Shown here piece by piece: positions 31,998-40,623 of a stretch of 64,000 nt of DNA. Below the pieces are notes generated by a model, which had not been told where the DNA came from, made no database searches, and saw only the letters and a program-made list of their open reading frames with translations. The position numbers were made by a program, and so were the translations under genes. Location: contig JBNKQR010000003.1 in assembly GCA_050295975.1 (NCBI GenBank), positions 20,540 to 84,539 of the forward strand, in the 5' to 3' direction. The first letter of the stretch is position 1, and the number at the start of each line of letters is the position of its first letter. Source of the stretch: JAPHTQ01 sp050295975. Lineage in GTDB: Bacteria > Pseudomonadota > Gammaproteobacteria > Thiohalomonadales > Thiohalomonadaceae.

Positions 31998-32017
31998 TAT
32001 ATCCCATTTAGGATATA
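31998..32017. promoter_or_regulatory. Inverted repeat upstream of dsrA, candidate operator
   Basis: TATATCC (31998-32004) and GGATATA (32011-32017) form a perfect 7-base inverted repeat with a 6-base spacer, about 200 bases before the dsrA start. The size and A+T character fit a dimeric regulator site. No regulator is identified. Confidence 0.4.
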
Positions 32018-32212
32018 CGGTTACCTATCCCCTCCCCCATCAGAGCGGTTTTATTACCCCATAAGAAACTCCTAAACTTCGCTCCATATTGAGAGCATCT
32101 GAAACCGGGGCTCATCAATGCATGCAGGAATTTTCAGAATCTGCAGCCTTTGGTAGGTCGCCTTGTCACAAGTAGACCGTTTGCCCATAAGTCTGACGGG
32201 AGTATCGAGAGA

Positions 32213-33457
32213 ATGGCCAAGAAAATGCACGACACACCTATGCTTGATCAGCTGGAAAGCGGCCCATGGCCTAGCTTCGTTACCGGCCTCAAGCGTCTGG
32301 CGAAAGACAATGACATGATGGTTGACCTGATGGGTCAGCTGGAAACCTCTTACAAGACCCGCAAGGGTTACTGGAAAGGCGGCACAGTTGGTGTTGTTGG
32401 TTACGGTGGTGGTGTTATCCCCCGTTTCACCGAACTGCACGACGAGAACAAGCAGCCCCTGTTCCCTGCCGCTGCTGAATTCCACACCCTCCGCATCATG
32501 CCCCCCGCCGGTATGCACTACGATACCGCTACCCTGCGCAAATTCTGCGACATCTGGGAAAAATACGGTTCCGGCCTGGTAGCTTTCCACGGCCAGTCTG
32601 GTGACATCATGTTCCAGGGCTGCACCACCGAAAACGTTCAACCCGCCTTTGACGAGTTCAACGAAATGGGCTTTGACCTCGGCGGTGCTGGTCCGGCTGT
32701 CCGTACCGGTATGTCCTGCGTTGGTGCCGCACGTTGCGAACAGTCCTGCTTCGATGAGCAGCGCACTCACCGCACTCTGGTTAATGCCTTCCTTGACGAC
32801 ATGCACCGTCCGGCCCTGCCGTACAAAATGAAGTTCAAGGTCTCTGGTTGCGCCAACGACTGCATGAACGCCATCCACCGCGCTGACTTTGCTGTTATCG
32901 GTACCTGGCGAGACGACATGATCGTTGACCAGAACGAAGTTAAAGCTTTCGTTGAAGCCAAAGGCCGCAAGTACACTATCGATAACGTTATCAGCCGCTG
33001 CCCAACCAACGCTCTGTCCCTGAATGACGACGACACCCTCGACGTCAACAACAAGGACTGCGTACGTTGCATGCACTGCCTCAACGTGATGAACAAGGCC
33101 CTGAGCCCAGGTAACGACAAAGGCGCATCCATCCTCATCGGTGGTAAGCGTACCCTGAAGATCGGCGACCTGATGGGCACCGTCATCGTTCCCTTCATGA
33201 AGCTGGAGAACGACGAAGACTTCGAAGCCATCGAGGAACTGGCTGGCAACGTTATCGACTTCTTCGCTGAAAATGCGCTGGAGCACGAGCGTACTGGCGA
33301 GATGATCGAGCGTATCGGTCTGGTTAACTTCCTGGAAGGCCTTGGCATCGATGTTGACCCCAACATGATTGCCAGCCCGCGCTCCAACTCCTACGTCCGT
33401 ATGGATGGTTGGGATGAGGAAGCACAGAAGTGGGCCGAGCGTAAGGCCCAGGCCTGA
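32213..33457 (+). CDS. dsrA: Dissimilatory sulfite reductase alpha subunit (oxidative type)
   Basis: A 414-residue catalytic subunit of DsrAB, which in this context oxidises sulfur carried on DsrC toward sulfite. Sirohaem-[4Fe-4S] ligands appear as C169-x5-C175 (SCVGAARCEQSC) and C213-x3-C217 (VSGCANDC). An inserted ferredoxin module has C263 and C283-x2-C286-x2-C289 (DCVRCMHC). ATG 32213 is chosen: GGGAG lies 10 bases upstream and the conserved N-terminus MAKKMHDTP begins here, whereas the longer frame has no homology character. It is the first gene of the main dsr operon. Oxidative assignment follows from dsrEFH and dsrL in the operon. Confidence 0.98.
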   Translation: MAKKMHDTPMLDQLESGPWPSFVTGLKRLAKDNDMMVDLMGQLETSYKTRKGYWKGGTVGVVGYGGGVIPRFTELHDENKQPLFPAAAEFHTLRIMPPAGMHYDTATLRKFCDIWEKYGSGLVAFHGQSGDIMFQGCTTENVQPAFDEFNEMGFDLGGAGPAVRTGMSCVGAARCEQSCFDEQRTHRTLVNAFLDDMHRPALPYKMKFKVSGCANDCMNAIHRADFAVIGTWRDDMIVDQNEVKAFVEAKGRKYTIDNVISRCPTNALSLNDDDTLDVNNKDCVRCMHCLNVMNKALSPGNDKGASILIGGKRTLKIGDLMGTVIVPFMKLENDEDFEAIEELAGNVIDFFAENALEHERTGEMIERIGLVNFLEGLGIDVDPNMIASPRSNSYVRMDGWDEEAQKWAERKAQA

Positions 33458-33470
33458 GTCATTGATTCAT

Positions 33471-33499
33471 GCGCAGGCGGTGTGAACTCCCGCTTGCGC
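33471..33499 (+). other. Intercistronic hairpin between dsrA and dsrB
   Basis: GCGCAGGCGG (33471-33480) can pair with CCGCTTGCGC (33490-33499) with one G-U pair and a 9-base loop. No T tract follows, so it is an RNA stem rather than a terminator, possibly for processing or stability of the dsrAB message. Confidence 0.5.
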
Positions 33500-33531
33500 A
33501 AAACTAATTAACTTTAGAGTTGGAGGTAAAT

Positions 33532-34602
33532 ATGTCTGCACCTCGTATGCCTGATGAGTGCGGTGTACCGGATCCGTTTCCGTTCATGCACCCGGTGCTG
33601 AAGGATAACTTCGGCCAGTGGAGCTACCATGATCGTCCCCGTCCCGGCGTGCTGCGTCACGTTGCCAAGAACGGTGACCAGGTTTGGACCGTCCGCGCTG
33701 GTACCCAGCGTCAAATGGACCTGTATACCATCCGCAAACTGTGCGACATCGCCGATGAGCTTGCCGAAGGTCACGTTCGATTCACCATGCGTTCCAACAT
33801 CGAATTCATGGTTAGCGACGAAGCCAAGGTTGCCCCGCTGGTTGAGAAGCTGACTGCCGAAGGCTTCCCTGTTGGTGGTACTGGTCCTTCCGTGACCATG
33901 ATCTCCCACACCCAGGGCTGGCTACACTGCGACATCCCCGGTACCGACGCATCGGGTGTTGTTAAGGCGCTGATGGATGAGCTGCACGAAGAGTTCATCA
34001 AAGAAGAGATGCCGAACCGCGTTCACATCACCACTTCCTGCTGCCAGATCAACTGCGGCGGCCAGGGTGATATCGCGATCAACATCCAGCACACCAAGCC
34101 ACCCAAGATTAACCACGAGCTGGTTGCCAACGCCTGTGAGCGTCCGACCGTTGTAGCCCGTTGCCCGGTTGCTGCGATTCGCCCGGCCATGGTTAACGGC
34201 AAGCCGTCACTGGAAGTAGATGAGAAGAAATGCATCTGCTGCGGCGCCTGCTTCCCGCCCTGCCCGCCGATGCAGATCAACGATCCGGAACACTCCAAGC
34301 TGGCTATCTGGGTTGGTGGTAAGCACTCCAACGCCCGTTCCAAGCCGATGTTCCACAAGCTGGTTGCTGCTGGCCTGCCGAACAACCCGCCACGTTGGCC
34401 GGAAGTTGCTGAGACCGTCAAGAACATCCTGGCTGTCTACAAAGCGGACGCGAAGGATTATGAGCGTATGGGTGACTGGGTTGAGCGTATTGGTTGGCCG
34501 CAGTTCTTCGAGAAGACCGGTCTGCCGTTCACCAAGTACCACATCGACAACTGGCGCGGTGGCCGTGTGAACCTGAACGCCTCTGCTCACATCCGTTTCT
34601 AA
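33532..34602 (+). CDS. dsrB: Dissimilatory sulfite reductase beta subunit
   Basis: A 356-residue partner of DsrA in the alpha2beta2 enzyme. It shows TTSCCQINCGG, a Cys cluster of the sirohaem-proximal region, and a ferredoxin module with KKCICCGACFPPCPPMQI plus VARCPVAAIRP. ATG 33532 is preceded by GGAGG at 33522-33526, so the four codons further upstream (TTG) are not used. The gene is 74 bases behind dsrA with a hairpin in between and 15 bases before dsrE. Length is normal. Confidence 0.98.
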   Translation: MSAPRMPDECGVPDPFPFMHPVLKDNFGQWSYHDRPRPGVLRHVAKNGDQVWTVRAGTQRQMDLYTIRKLCDIADELAEGHVRFTMRSNIEFMVSDEAKVAPLVEKLTAEGFPVGGTGPSVTMISHTQGWLHCDIPGTDASGVVKALMDELHEEFIKEEMPNRVHITTSCCQINCGGQGDIAINIQHTKPPKINHELVANACERPTVVARCPVAAIRPAMVNGKPSLEVDEKKCICCGACFPPCPPMQINDPEHSKLAIWVGGKHSNARSKPMFHKLVAAGLPNNPPRWPEVAETVKNILAVYKADAKDYERMGDWVERIGWPQFFEKTGLPFTKYHIDNWRGGRVNLNASAHIRF

Positions 34603-34617
34603 TGAGGGTTTGAGATA

Positions 34618-35010
34618 ATGAAGTTTACTATTCAGGTTAATGAAGGCCCGTATCAGCATCAAGCCTCCGATTCTGCCTATCAGTTCACCAAGGCTGCGCT
34701 GGAGAATGGCCACGAAATATTTCGTGTCTTTTTCTACCACGACGGTGTGAACAACGCGACTCGCCTGACCACTCCACCACAGGATGACCGCAACGTCGTT
34801 ACCCGCTGGGCGGAGCTGGCCAAAGCGCATGATCTGGATCTCGTAGTTTGTGTTGCCGCGGCTCAACGCCGCGGCATCGCCGACGCAGAAGAATCCAAGC
34901 GCAACGGCAAGGACGCGGATAACCTTCAGGAAGGTTTCCGTATCTCTGGTCTGGGTCAGTTGATCGAAGGCGGTATTCAAGCCGATCGACTGGTTGTATT
35001 TGGCGATTAA
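34618..35010 (+). CDS. dsrE: Sulfur transfer protein DsrE
   Basis: A 130-residue subunit of the DsrE2F2H2 sulfurtransferase, which relays persulfide sulfur to DsrC in the cytoplasm. The active-site cysteine is C78 in DLVVCVAAAQRRG, the same position known for Allochromatium DsrE. The protein has the usual DsrE/TusD fold pattern (FTIQVNEGPY, AYQFTKAAL, VFFYHDGV). Presence of dsrEFH marks an oxidative rather than sulfate-reducing dsr locus. Confidence 0.96.
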   Translation: MKFTIQVNEGPYQHQASDSAYQFTKAALENGHEIFRVFFYHDGVNNATRLTTPPQDDRNVVTRWAELAKAHDLDLVVCVAAAQRRGIADAEESKRNGKDADNLQEGFRISGLGQLIEGGIQADRLVVFGD

Positions 35011-35024
35011 GCGAGGAGACTACG

Positions 35025-35435
35025 ATGAGTGAAGCGAATAAGAAATTCCTGTACGTCAATCGCAAGGCTCCTTACGGTACCGTTTATGCGCTTGAGTCTC
35101 TTGAAGTCGTACTAATCGGCGCCGCGTTCGAACAGAACGTAGAGCTGCTGTTCATGGACGACGGTGTGTTCCAGTTGGCCAAAGGCCAGAACACCAAGGG
35201 TATCGAGATGAAAAACTTCTCCCCCACCTGGTCCGCTTTAGGTGACTACGACGTAACCAAGTTTTACGTCTCCAAAGAGTCACTGGAAGAGCGTGGTCTG
35301 ACTATCGACGATCTCATGCCGATTACCTATGAAGATGAGAACGACGATTGGGCGGAAAAAGATTCCATCATTCTCGTCAGCAAAGAAGAAATCTCTGCGC
35401 TGATGGAAGACCAAGATGTTGTTCTGAGTTTCTAA
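35025..35435 (+). CDS. dsrF: DsrF subunit of the DsrEFH complex
   Basis: A 136-residue DsrF/TusC-type subunit: FLYVNRKAPYGTVYALESLE, VLIGAAFEQNVELLFMDDGVFQL, FYVSKESLEERGL. It has no cysteine, in keeping with a structural rather than sulfur-carrying role in DsrEFH. It starts 14 bases after dsrE with a GAGGAG site and precedes dsrH by 12 bases. Confidence 0.95.
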   Translation: MSEANKKFLYVNRKAPYGTVYALESLEVVLIGAAFEQNVELLFMDDGVFQLAKGQNTKGIEMKNFSPTWSALGDYDVTKFYVSKESLEERGLTIDDLMPITYEDENDDWAEKDSIILVSKEEISALMEDQDVVLSF

Positions 35436-35447
35436 GGGAGAGATGAC

Positions 35448-35747
35448 ATGTTGCACACTGTAAATAAATCACCCTTCGAAAAGAACAGTCTCGCATCCTG
35501 CCTGGAACATGCTGCAAAAGGCAGCGCGATCCTGATGATTGAAGATGGTGTATATGGCGCCCTTAAAGGCTCTGCCGTTGCTGACAAGGTAAAGAGCGCC
35601 ATGGGTAACTCTACTGTATATGCCCTGGGCGCAGATCTGGAAGCCCGTGGTATTGCTGACAAAGTTATGGACGGCATCAAAGTGGTAGACTACGCGGGCT
35701 TTGTTGCCCTTGCCTGCGAGCATGACAAGGTTCAAGCCTGGCTGTAA
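35448..35747 (+). CDS. dsrH: DsrH subunit of the DsrEFH complex
   Basis: A 99-residue DsrH/TusB-type protein: LHTVNKSPFEKNSLASCLEHA, AILMIEDGVYGAL, VYALGADLEARG. The conserved cysteine is C18, near the position reported as important in the family. It completes dsrEFH and is followed by dsrC after 39 bases with its own ribosome binding site. Confidence 0.95.
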   Translation: MLHTVNKSPFEKNSLASCLEHAAKGSAILMIEDGVYGALKGSAVADKVKSAMGNSTVYALGADLEARGIADKVMDGIKVVDYAGFVALACEHDKVQAWL

Positions 35748-35786
35748 TTCAGGCTAAAGATAAACACTCTACGAGGAGATGATGAA

Positions 35787-36122
35787 ATGGCTACTATGAA
35801 TGTTAACGGTCGTGAGCTGGAAGTCGATGAAGAAGGCTACCTGGTTGATCTGAGCCAGTGGGACAAAGACGCCGGCATCGAGCTTGCAAAAACAGAAAGC
35901 GTTGAGATGACCGATGCACACTGGGAAGTTATCGACTTCCTGCGTGAGTACTACGACGAATATCAAATCGCTCCCGCGGTTCGTGTTCTGACCAAGGCTA
36001 TCGGCAAGAAACTGGGTGCCGAGAAAGGCAACAGCAAGTACCTCTACGAGCTGTTCCCTTACGGTCCGGCTAAGCAGGCGTGCAAAATCGCTGGTCTGCC
36101 TAAGCCGACTGGCTGCATCTAA
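35787..36122 (+). CDS. dsrC: DsrC sulfur-carrier protein with both redox cysteines
   Basis: A 111-residue carrier that brings trisulfide/persulfide sulfur to DsrAB and hands electrons to DsrMKJOP. The flexible C-terminal arm reads KQACKIAGLPKPTGCI with C99 and C110, the full DsrC signature. Body motifs match the family (VDEEGYLVDLSQWD, HWEVIDFLREYYDEYQIAP, LYELFPYGPAKQ). It has a GAGGAG site at the start. A strong hairpin follows at 36137-36157. Compare the Cys-less paralogue at 29747. Confidence 0.98.
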   Translation: MATMNVNGRELEVDEEGYLVDLSQWDKDAGIELAKTESVEMTDAHWEVIDFLREYYDEYQIAPAVRVLTKAIGKKLGAEKGNSKYLYELFPYGPAKQACKIAGLPKPTGCI

Positions 36123-36136
36123 GTAGTACCCCGGAC

Positions 36137-36157
36137 GGGGAGGGTTTTTCCCTCCCC
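36137..36157 (+). other. G+C-rich hairpin between dsrC and dsrM
   Basis: GGGGAGGG (36137-36144) and CCCTCCCC (36150-36157) form a perfect 8-base stem with a TTTTT loop. The bases after it (TTCTTCC) are a weak T tract, so it may be a leaky terminator or an RNA end-protecting stem that raises dsrC message over dsrMKJOP. Confidence 0.6.
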
Positions 36158-36190
36158 TTCTTCCAAATTCCGTAGCCCGGAGGGTCGAAA

Positions 36191-36916
36191 ATGTCAGTGC
36201 TCTATGCACTCCTTTTTTACGTTGCGACTGTGCTGCTGATCGTCGGTCTTGGTGTAAAGATTCGCCAATACTGGTCCACGCCTGCACCGCTCAAGATTCC
36301 AACCACACCCGCGCCAACGACCCGTGGCGGCGTGGTGTTCCGTATGGCGCGCGAAGTCGCGCTGTTCGAAAGCCTGTTCAAATCCAATAAATGGATCTGG
36401 ATCTTCGGCTACATGTTTCACATCGGTCTGGCTCTGGTGCTGATTCGCCATGCCCGCTACTTCGTTAGTGAGCCAGGTATGATTCTCACTTTCCTTCAGC
36501 CGTTCGGTATATATGGTGGACTGGCGATGGTTGGTGGCCTACTCGGTCTTTGGGCGCGCCGCATTATTGTAGAGCGCATCCGCTATATCACAGGCCCATC
36601 GGATCACCTTATCCTGGCTCTGCTGGTCGCTATCGGTTTCAGCGGCCTGATGATGAAGTTCGTTAAACACACCGACATCGTCGCTGTGAAGATCTTCTTC
36701 CAAAACTGGATGACTTTCCGCATCGGCGATCTGTCACTGCCACAAGACCCTGCACTGATGGTGCATCTATTTCTTGTCGCAGTACTGATGATCATTTTCC
36801 CGTTGAGCAAACTGCTGCATGCCCCCGGCGTGTTCTTCAGCCCGAGCCGCAACCAGGTAGATAATCCGCGTGAAAAACGCCACCTGGCTGCCTGGGCCGC
36901 AGAGCTCGACAAGTAA
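36191..36916 (+). CDS. dsrM: DsrM, cytochrome b-type membrane subunit
   Basis: A 241-residue NarI-like membrane protein with about five transmembrane helices (starting VLYALLFYVATVLLIVGLG; then FGYMFHIGLALVLIRH, GIYGGLAMVGGLLGLWA, LILALLVAIGFSGLMM, LMVHLFLVAVLMIIF). Histidines within helices (FHIGLALVLIRH, MVHLFL) are candidate haem b ligands. It is the quinone-reactive part of DsrMKJOP, passing electrons between the membrane and cytoplasmic DsrK. GGAGGG lies upstream of ATG 36191. Confidence 0.95.
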   Translation: MSVLYALLFYVATVLLIVGLGVKIRQYWSTPAPLKIPTTPAPTTRGGVVFRMAREVALFESLFKSNKWIWIFGYMFHIGLALVLIRHARYFVSEPGMILTFLQPFGIYGGLAMVGGLLGLWARRIIVERIRYITGPSDHLILALLVAIGFSGLMMKFVKHTDIVAVKIFFQNWMTFRIGDLSLPQDPALMVHLFLVAVLMIIFPLSKLLHAPGVFFSPSRNQVDNPREKRHLAAWAAELDK

Positions 36917-36952
36917 GTACGGCGAAACTGGACCAAGAACGAGGATAATCGC

Positions 36953-38557
36953 GTGGCCGATTTTCAAACACCGGAATTCAGGGAATACCCCGCTGTTCCC
37001 AACACACTCGTCAAGGGTGCCACCGCGCATCTGAGCCCATTCATCGCCAAGCCGGCGCACCAGGAACCTCTCGGTTTCCCCGGCGAACTGGTCGATAACT
37101 GGGAAGAGAAAGCCGTCGATAAAATGGGCGAGCTGCTGGGCAAGTACCGCGGCCTGCGCGTTTATCTCGACAGCTGCGTAAAATGCGGCTCCTGTACCGA
37201 TAAGTGCCACTACTTCCAGGGCACCAGCGATCCGAAAAACATGCCGGTCGCACGTCAGGATCTGCTGCGCAGTGTCTATCGCCGCTACTTCACCTTCGCC
37301 GGTAAATATTTCCCCGGACTGGTTGGCGCACGTGACATGACCCGCGAAGTGCTGGATGAGTGGTACAGCTACTTCCACCAGTGTTCCCAGTGCCGTCGTT
37401 GCTCCGTGTTCTGCCCCTACGGCATCGACACCGCTGAAATCTCCATGGCTGCACGCGAGATCATGGACTCAGTCGGACATGGTCAGAAGTACTGCAATGA
37501 AATCCTCGGCAAGGTTAAAACCATCGGTAACAACCTGGGGCTGCCTGGCCCGGCACTGAAAGCGACCCTGGCTGAATTCGCCGAAGAGATCGAAGAAGAC
37601 ACCGGCCTGCCGGTCAAAATGCCGATCGACGTTAAGGGCGCCGATGTACTATTAATTACTCCCTCAGCCGACTTCTTCGCCGAGCCGCACATCGATGGTC
37701 TGATGGGGTATGCCAAAGTGTTCCACGAGGCCGGCATCAACTGGACACTCAGCTCACACGCTGCCGAGGCCGCCAACTTCTCCATGTTTATCGGCTCCTA
37801 CAGCAATATGAAAGAGGTGGCTGAGCGTATTCGTGAAGCGGCTCTAGACCTGGGCGTTAAACAGATTATCGTCGGTGAGTGTGGTCACGCCTGGCGTGTC
37901 GCCTACTCCTTCTGGAACACCCTCACCGGTGTCGGTGCCGGCGCGGACCCGAACGACAAGTACGCGCAGCAACTGCAAAAGCAGCTTGACCCAAGCGTGC
38001 CGCAGCCTATGCATATCTGCGAATTCACCCACGACCTGATCCAGAAGGGCAAACTGAAGTTCGATAAATCGGCCAACGACCATCGCACTGTCACTTTCCA
38101 CGACTCGTGCAACGTTGCCCGCGCCTCTCGCATGGGTACCATGCCCGGCGGTCAGTTCATCATTCCACGTGAAGTAATCAAGGCGTGCTGCAACAACTAT
38201 GTCGACATGGATCCGGAAACGATTATGGAGAAGACCTACTGCTGCGGTGGCGGTGGCGGTCTGCTCACCGACGACCTGATGGAGATTCGGGTCAAGGGCG
38301 CCCTACCTCGTATGGAGGCCCTCAAGGAAGTGGCCGATGAGCGTGGAGTAAATACCCTGGCAGCAATTTGCGCCATCTGTAAGGCACAGTTCGCCAAGAT
38401 TCTGCCCTACTACAAGTTCCCGATGCACATGCTAGTCAGTACGCATCAACTTGTCGGTGAGGCATTGGTCATGACAGGTTCAAATCAGGAAAAAGCGTTG
38501 CTAGGCGAAAGTGCCGAGGCAGAAGCCTCGGAAGCCGCAGCAGCGGAACAGGAATAG
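36953..38557 (+). CDS. dsrK: DsrK, heterodisulfide-reductase-like iron-sulfur subunit
   Basis: A 534-residue HdrD-like protein. Two [4Fe-4S] motifs are CVKCGSCTDKC (near residue 80) and CSQCRRCSVFCPYG (near 145). Cysteine-rich CCG-type segments follow: VTFHDSCNVAR, ACCNNYVDMDP, TYCCGGGGGLL and LAAICAICKAQF, forming the catalytic cluster thought to act on the DsrC disulfide or trisulfide. A GTG start at 36953 has GAGGA upstream. The C-terminal tail is Ala/Glu-rich. Confidence 0.96.
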   Translation: MADFQTPEFREYPAVPNTLVKGATAHLSPFIAKPAHQEPLGFPGELVDNWEEKAVDKMGELLGKYRGLRVYLDSCVKCGSCTDKCHYFQGTSDPKNMPVARQDLLRSVYRRYFTFAGKYFPGLVGARDMTREVLDEWYSYFHQCSQCRRCSVFCPYGIDTAEISMAAREIMDSVGHGQKYCNEILGKVKTIGNNLGLPGPALKATLAEFAEEIEEDTGLPVKMPIDVKGADVLLITPSADFFAEPHIDGLMGYAKVFHEAGINWTLSSHAAEAANFSMFIGSYSNMKEVAERIREAALDLGVKQIIVGECGHAWRVAYSFWNTLTGVGAGADPNDKYAQQLQKQLDPSVPQPMHICEFTHDLIQKGKLKFDKSANDHRTVTFHDSCNVARASRMGTMPGGQFIIPREVIKACCNNYVDMDPETIMEKTYCCGGGGGLLTDDLMEIRVKGALPRMEALKEVADERGVNTLAAICAICKAQFAKILPYYKFPMHMLVSTHQLVGEALVMTGSNQEKALLGESAEAEASEAAAAEQE

Positions 38558-38625
38558 ATATTCGATTGGTGCAAACGCACCGGTTGTAACCAAACGACAG
38601 ATTTCAGGCATAGGAGAAAGTTGAA

Positions 38626-40614
38626 ATGGCAGCTTCTAGCGACGACATGAAAAAGACAAACACTTTCCGTCGTTACAACGACGGCGACACCCAGTGGTCA
38701 CGCTGGTCCGACGATATTTTCCAGGCGGGCTGGTCACACAAGTGCCCGACCTATGTGCATCGCACTCCTCCCTGCCAGGGTAGCTGCCCCTCCGGTCACG
38801 ACATCCGCGGCTGGTTGGACATCGTGCGTGGTATGGAGAAGCCGACTGGCGATCTCTCTATGCAAGAGTATGCATTCCGTCGCGCCACCCTCTCCAACCC
38901 GTTCCCATCAGTAATGGGTCGTGTCTGCCCGGCACCTTGTGAAGATGGCTGTAACCGCAACATGGTTGAAGACCACGTTGGTATCAACTCGGTTGAGCAG
39001 TACATTGGTGACACCGCACTGGCCAGCAAATTCGCATTCGAAGCGGGTAAAGACACCGGCAAAAAAGTCGCCATCATCGGCGGTGGCCCTGGCGGTATGG
39101 CAGCGGCCTACCAACTGCGTCGCATGGGTCATGCGGTCACTATCTTTGAAGCCTTCGAAAATCTGGGCGGCATGATGCGCTACGGCATCCCCGGCTATCG
39201 TATGCCACGTGACGTGCTCGACGGTGAGATCCAGCGCATTGTCGACATGGGCGTTACTGTTAAGACCAGCACCCGCGTCGGTAAAGACGTGCCCATGGCC
39301 GATATCGAGAAAGAATTCGATGCCGTGGTCTTCGCCATCGGCGCTCAGGCTGGCCGTGCCCTGCCGATCGACGGTGCCGATGCAATGAACTGCATCACCG
39401 GTGTAGCCTTCCTTGCTGCTTTCAACGAAGGCCGACTGAAGCACGTCTCTGGCAAGGTACTGGTAATCGGTGGTGGTGATACCTCCATCGACGTCGCCTC
39501 TGTTGCCCGTCGTCTTGGCAACATCACTGTCGAGAACGAGAAGGACCGTCCAGAAAACGTCATCCTGAATCAGACCGCTCACGATGTAGCTGAAACCGCT
39601 GCACGTGAAGGTGCCGACGTTACCCTGCTCTCCCGCTCCCCCATTGAGAAGATGCCGGCGGCCGAGCATGAGATCGAAGACGCCAAGCGCGAAGGTATCG
39701 AGATCATTGGCCAGGTTTCTCCGGTTGAAGTGGTTAAGGGCGCCGACGGTCGTGCTACCGGCCTGAAAGTGGTCAAACTGGAAGAAGACGGCAAGACCCC
39801 AATTGAAGGTTCCGAGTACGTCATCGAAGCAGCGCTGATTGTTGCTGCTATCGGTCAGACCGGTAACTGGGAAGGTATGGAAGGTTTCGCCAACGACCGC
39901 AACCTGGTCGATGCCGACAAGCACTTCCAGATCCCTGGCAAGCCTGGCTTCTTCGCGATCGGTGACGTAATCCGCCCACACCTGCTGACCACCGCTATAG
40001 GTCACGCCTCTGTCGCGGCGGAGAGCATCAACCACTACCTCAACAGCGAAGAGCTGAAGAACCGTCCGAAGGTCGATGTTCACCACTGGAATCTGCTGCA
40101 GAAGTTGCGTGAAACCGACCATAATCCAGAAGAGTTCCACACCCTGACCAAGGATGAGGTGAAAGCGAAGGAAGGTTTCGCCAAAGAGATCGACCTCGGT
40201 ATTCGTGGCACATCCGAAGCGGGCTTCGCGGTACACAACTACGAAGACCGTTCACACAGCGAGATCATCCCGGCTGACATGCTGTTCCTTGGCCACTTCG
40301 CCGATGTTCCACGCAACAAGCGTGCACACATTGAAGTCTCTGCTGACGACGTTATCGGTAACTTCCAGGAGCGTCTGGTACCGCTGACCGAAGAGCAGGC
40401 CGTTGCCGAAGCCAAGCGCTGCATGAGCTGTGGCATGTGCTTCGAGTGCGATAACTGCGTTATCTACTGCCCGCAGGACGCCGTGAAGAAAACACCGAAG
40501 AAAGATGCCACCACCGGTCGCTACGTCTACACCGACTATGCGCGCTGCATCGGCTGTCACATCTGCGCCGATGTCTGTCCGACCGGCTACATCGACATGG
40601 GAATGGGCGAATAA
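38626..40614 (+). CDS. dsrL: DsrL, NAD(P)H:acceptor oxidoreductase of oxidative Dsr
   Basis: A 662-residue iron-sulfur flavoprotein related to GltD. N-terminal cysteines (RTPPCQGSCPSGHD, RVCPAPCEDGCNR) bind Fe-S; the FAD motif is AIIGGGPGGMAAAYQL and the NAD(P) motif is VIGGGDTSIDVASVARRLG. The C-terminus carries two ferredoxin clusters (CMSCGMCFECDNC...CPQDA and CIGCHICADVCPTG). DsrL is typical of sulfur oxidisers and functions with DsrAB, probably passing electrons to NAD+ in the oxidative direction. AGGAGAA precedes the ATG. Confidence 0.96.
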   Translation: MAASSDDMKKTNTFRRYNDGDTQWSRWSDDIFQAGWSHKCPTYVHRTPPCQGSCPSGHDIRGWLDIVRGMEKPTGDLSMQEYAFRRATLSNPFPSVMGRVCPAPCEDGCNRNMVEDHVGINSVEQYIGDTALASKFAFEAGKDTGKKVAIIGGGPGGMAAAYQLRRMGHAVTIFEAFENLGGMMRYGIPGYRMPRDVLDGEIQRIVDMGVTVKTSTRVGKDVPMADIEKEFDAVVFAIGAQAGRALPIDGADAMNCITGVAFLAAFNEGRLKHVSGKVLVIGGGDTSIDVASVARRLGNITVENEKDRPENVILNQTAHDVAETAAREGADVTLLSRSPIEKMPAAEHEIEDAKREGIEIIGQVSPVEVVKGADGRATGLKVVKLEEDGKTPIEGSEYVIEAALIVAAIGQTGNWEGMEGFANDRNLVDADKHFQIPGKPGFFAIGDVIRPHLLTTAIGHASVAAESINHYLNSEELKNRPKVDVHHWNLLQKLRETDHNPEEFHTLTKDEVKAKEGFAKEIDLGIRGTSEAGFAVHNYEDRSHSEIIPADMLFLGHFADVPRNKRAHIEVSADDVIGNFQERLVPLTEEQAVAEAKRCMSCGMCFECDNCVIYCPQDAVKKTPKKDATTGRYVYTDYARCIGCHICADVCPTGYIDMGMGE

Positions 40615-40623
40615 GGGGACGTC

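Larger units (their letters stand above)
31745..32212. other. Divergent intergenic region between the small-protein group and dsrA
   Basis: This 468-base stretch holds no convincing ORF. It contains the promoter region of both divergent units: an extended -10 element for the minus strand at 31828-31836, a GTTGT-GT-ACAAC dyad at 31788-31799, and a 20-base inverted repeat at 31998-32017 on the dsrA side. The DNA is A+T-richer than the flanking dsr genes. I could not define a confident -35/-10 pair for dsrA. Confidence 0.6.

Noticed and set aside
32072..33286. A 404-codon open frame on the minus strand across dsrA
   Set aside because: It is antisense to dsrA and caused by strong codon bias in dsrA. 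Its protein has no domain pattern, no ribosome site and low-complexity Val/His composition.
38908..40236. A 442-codon open frame on the minus strand across dsrL
   Set aside because: Shadow of dsrL in the opposite strand; no motif and no ribosome site.
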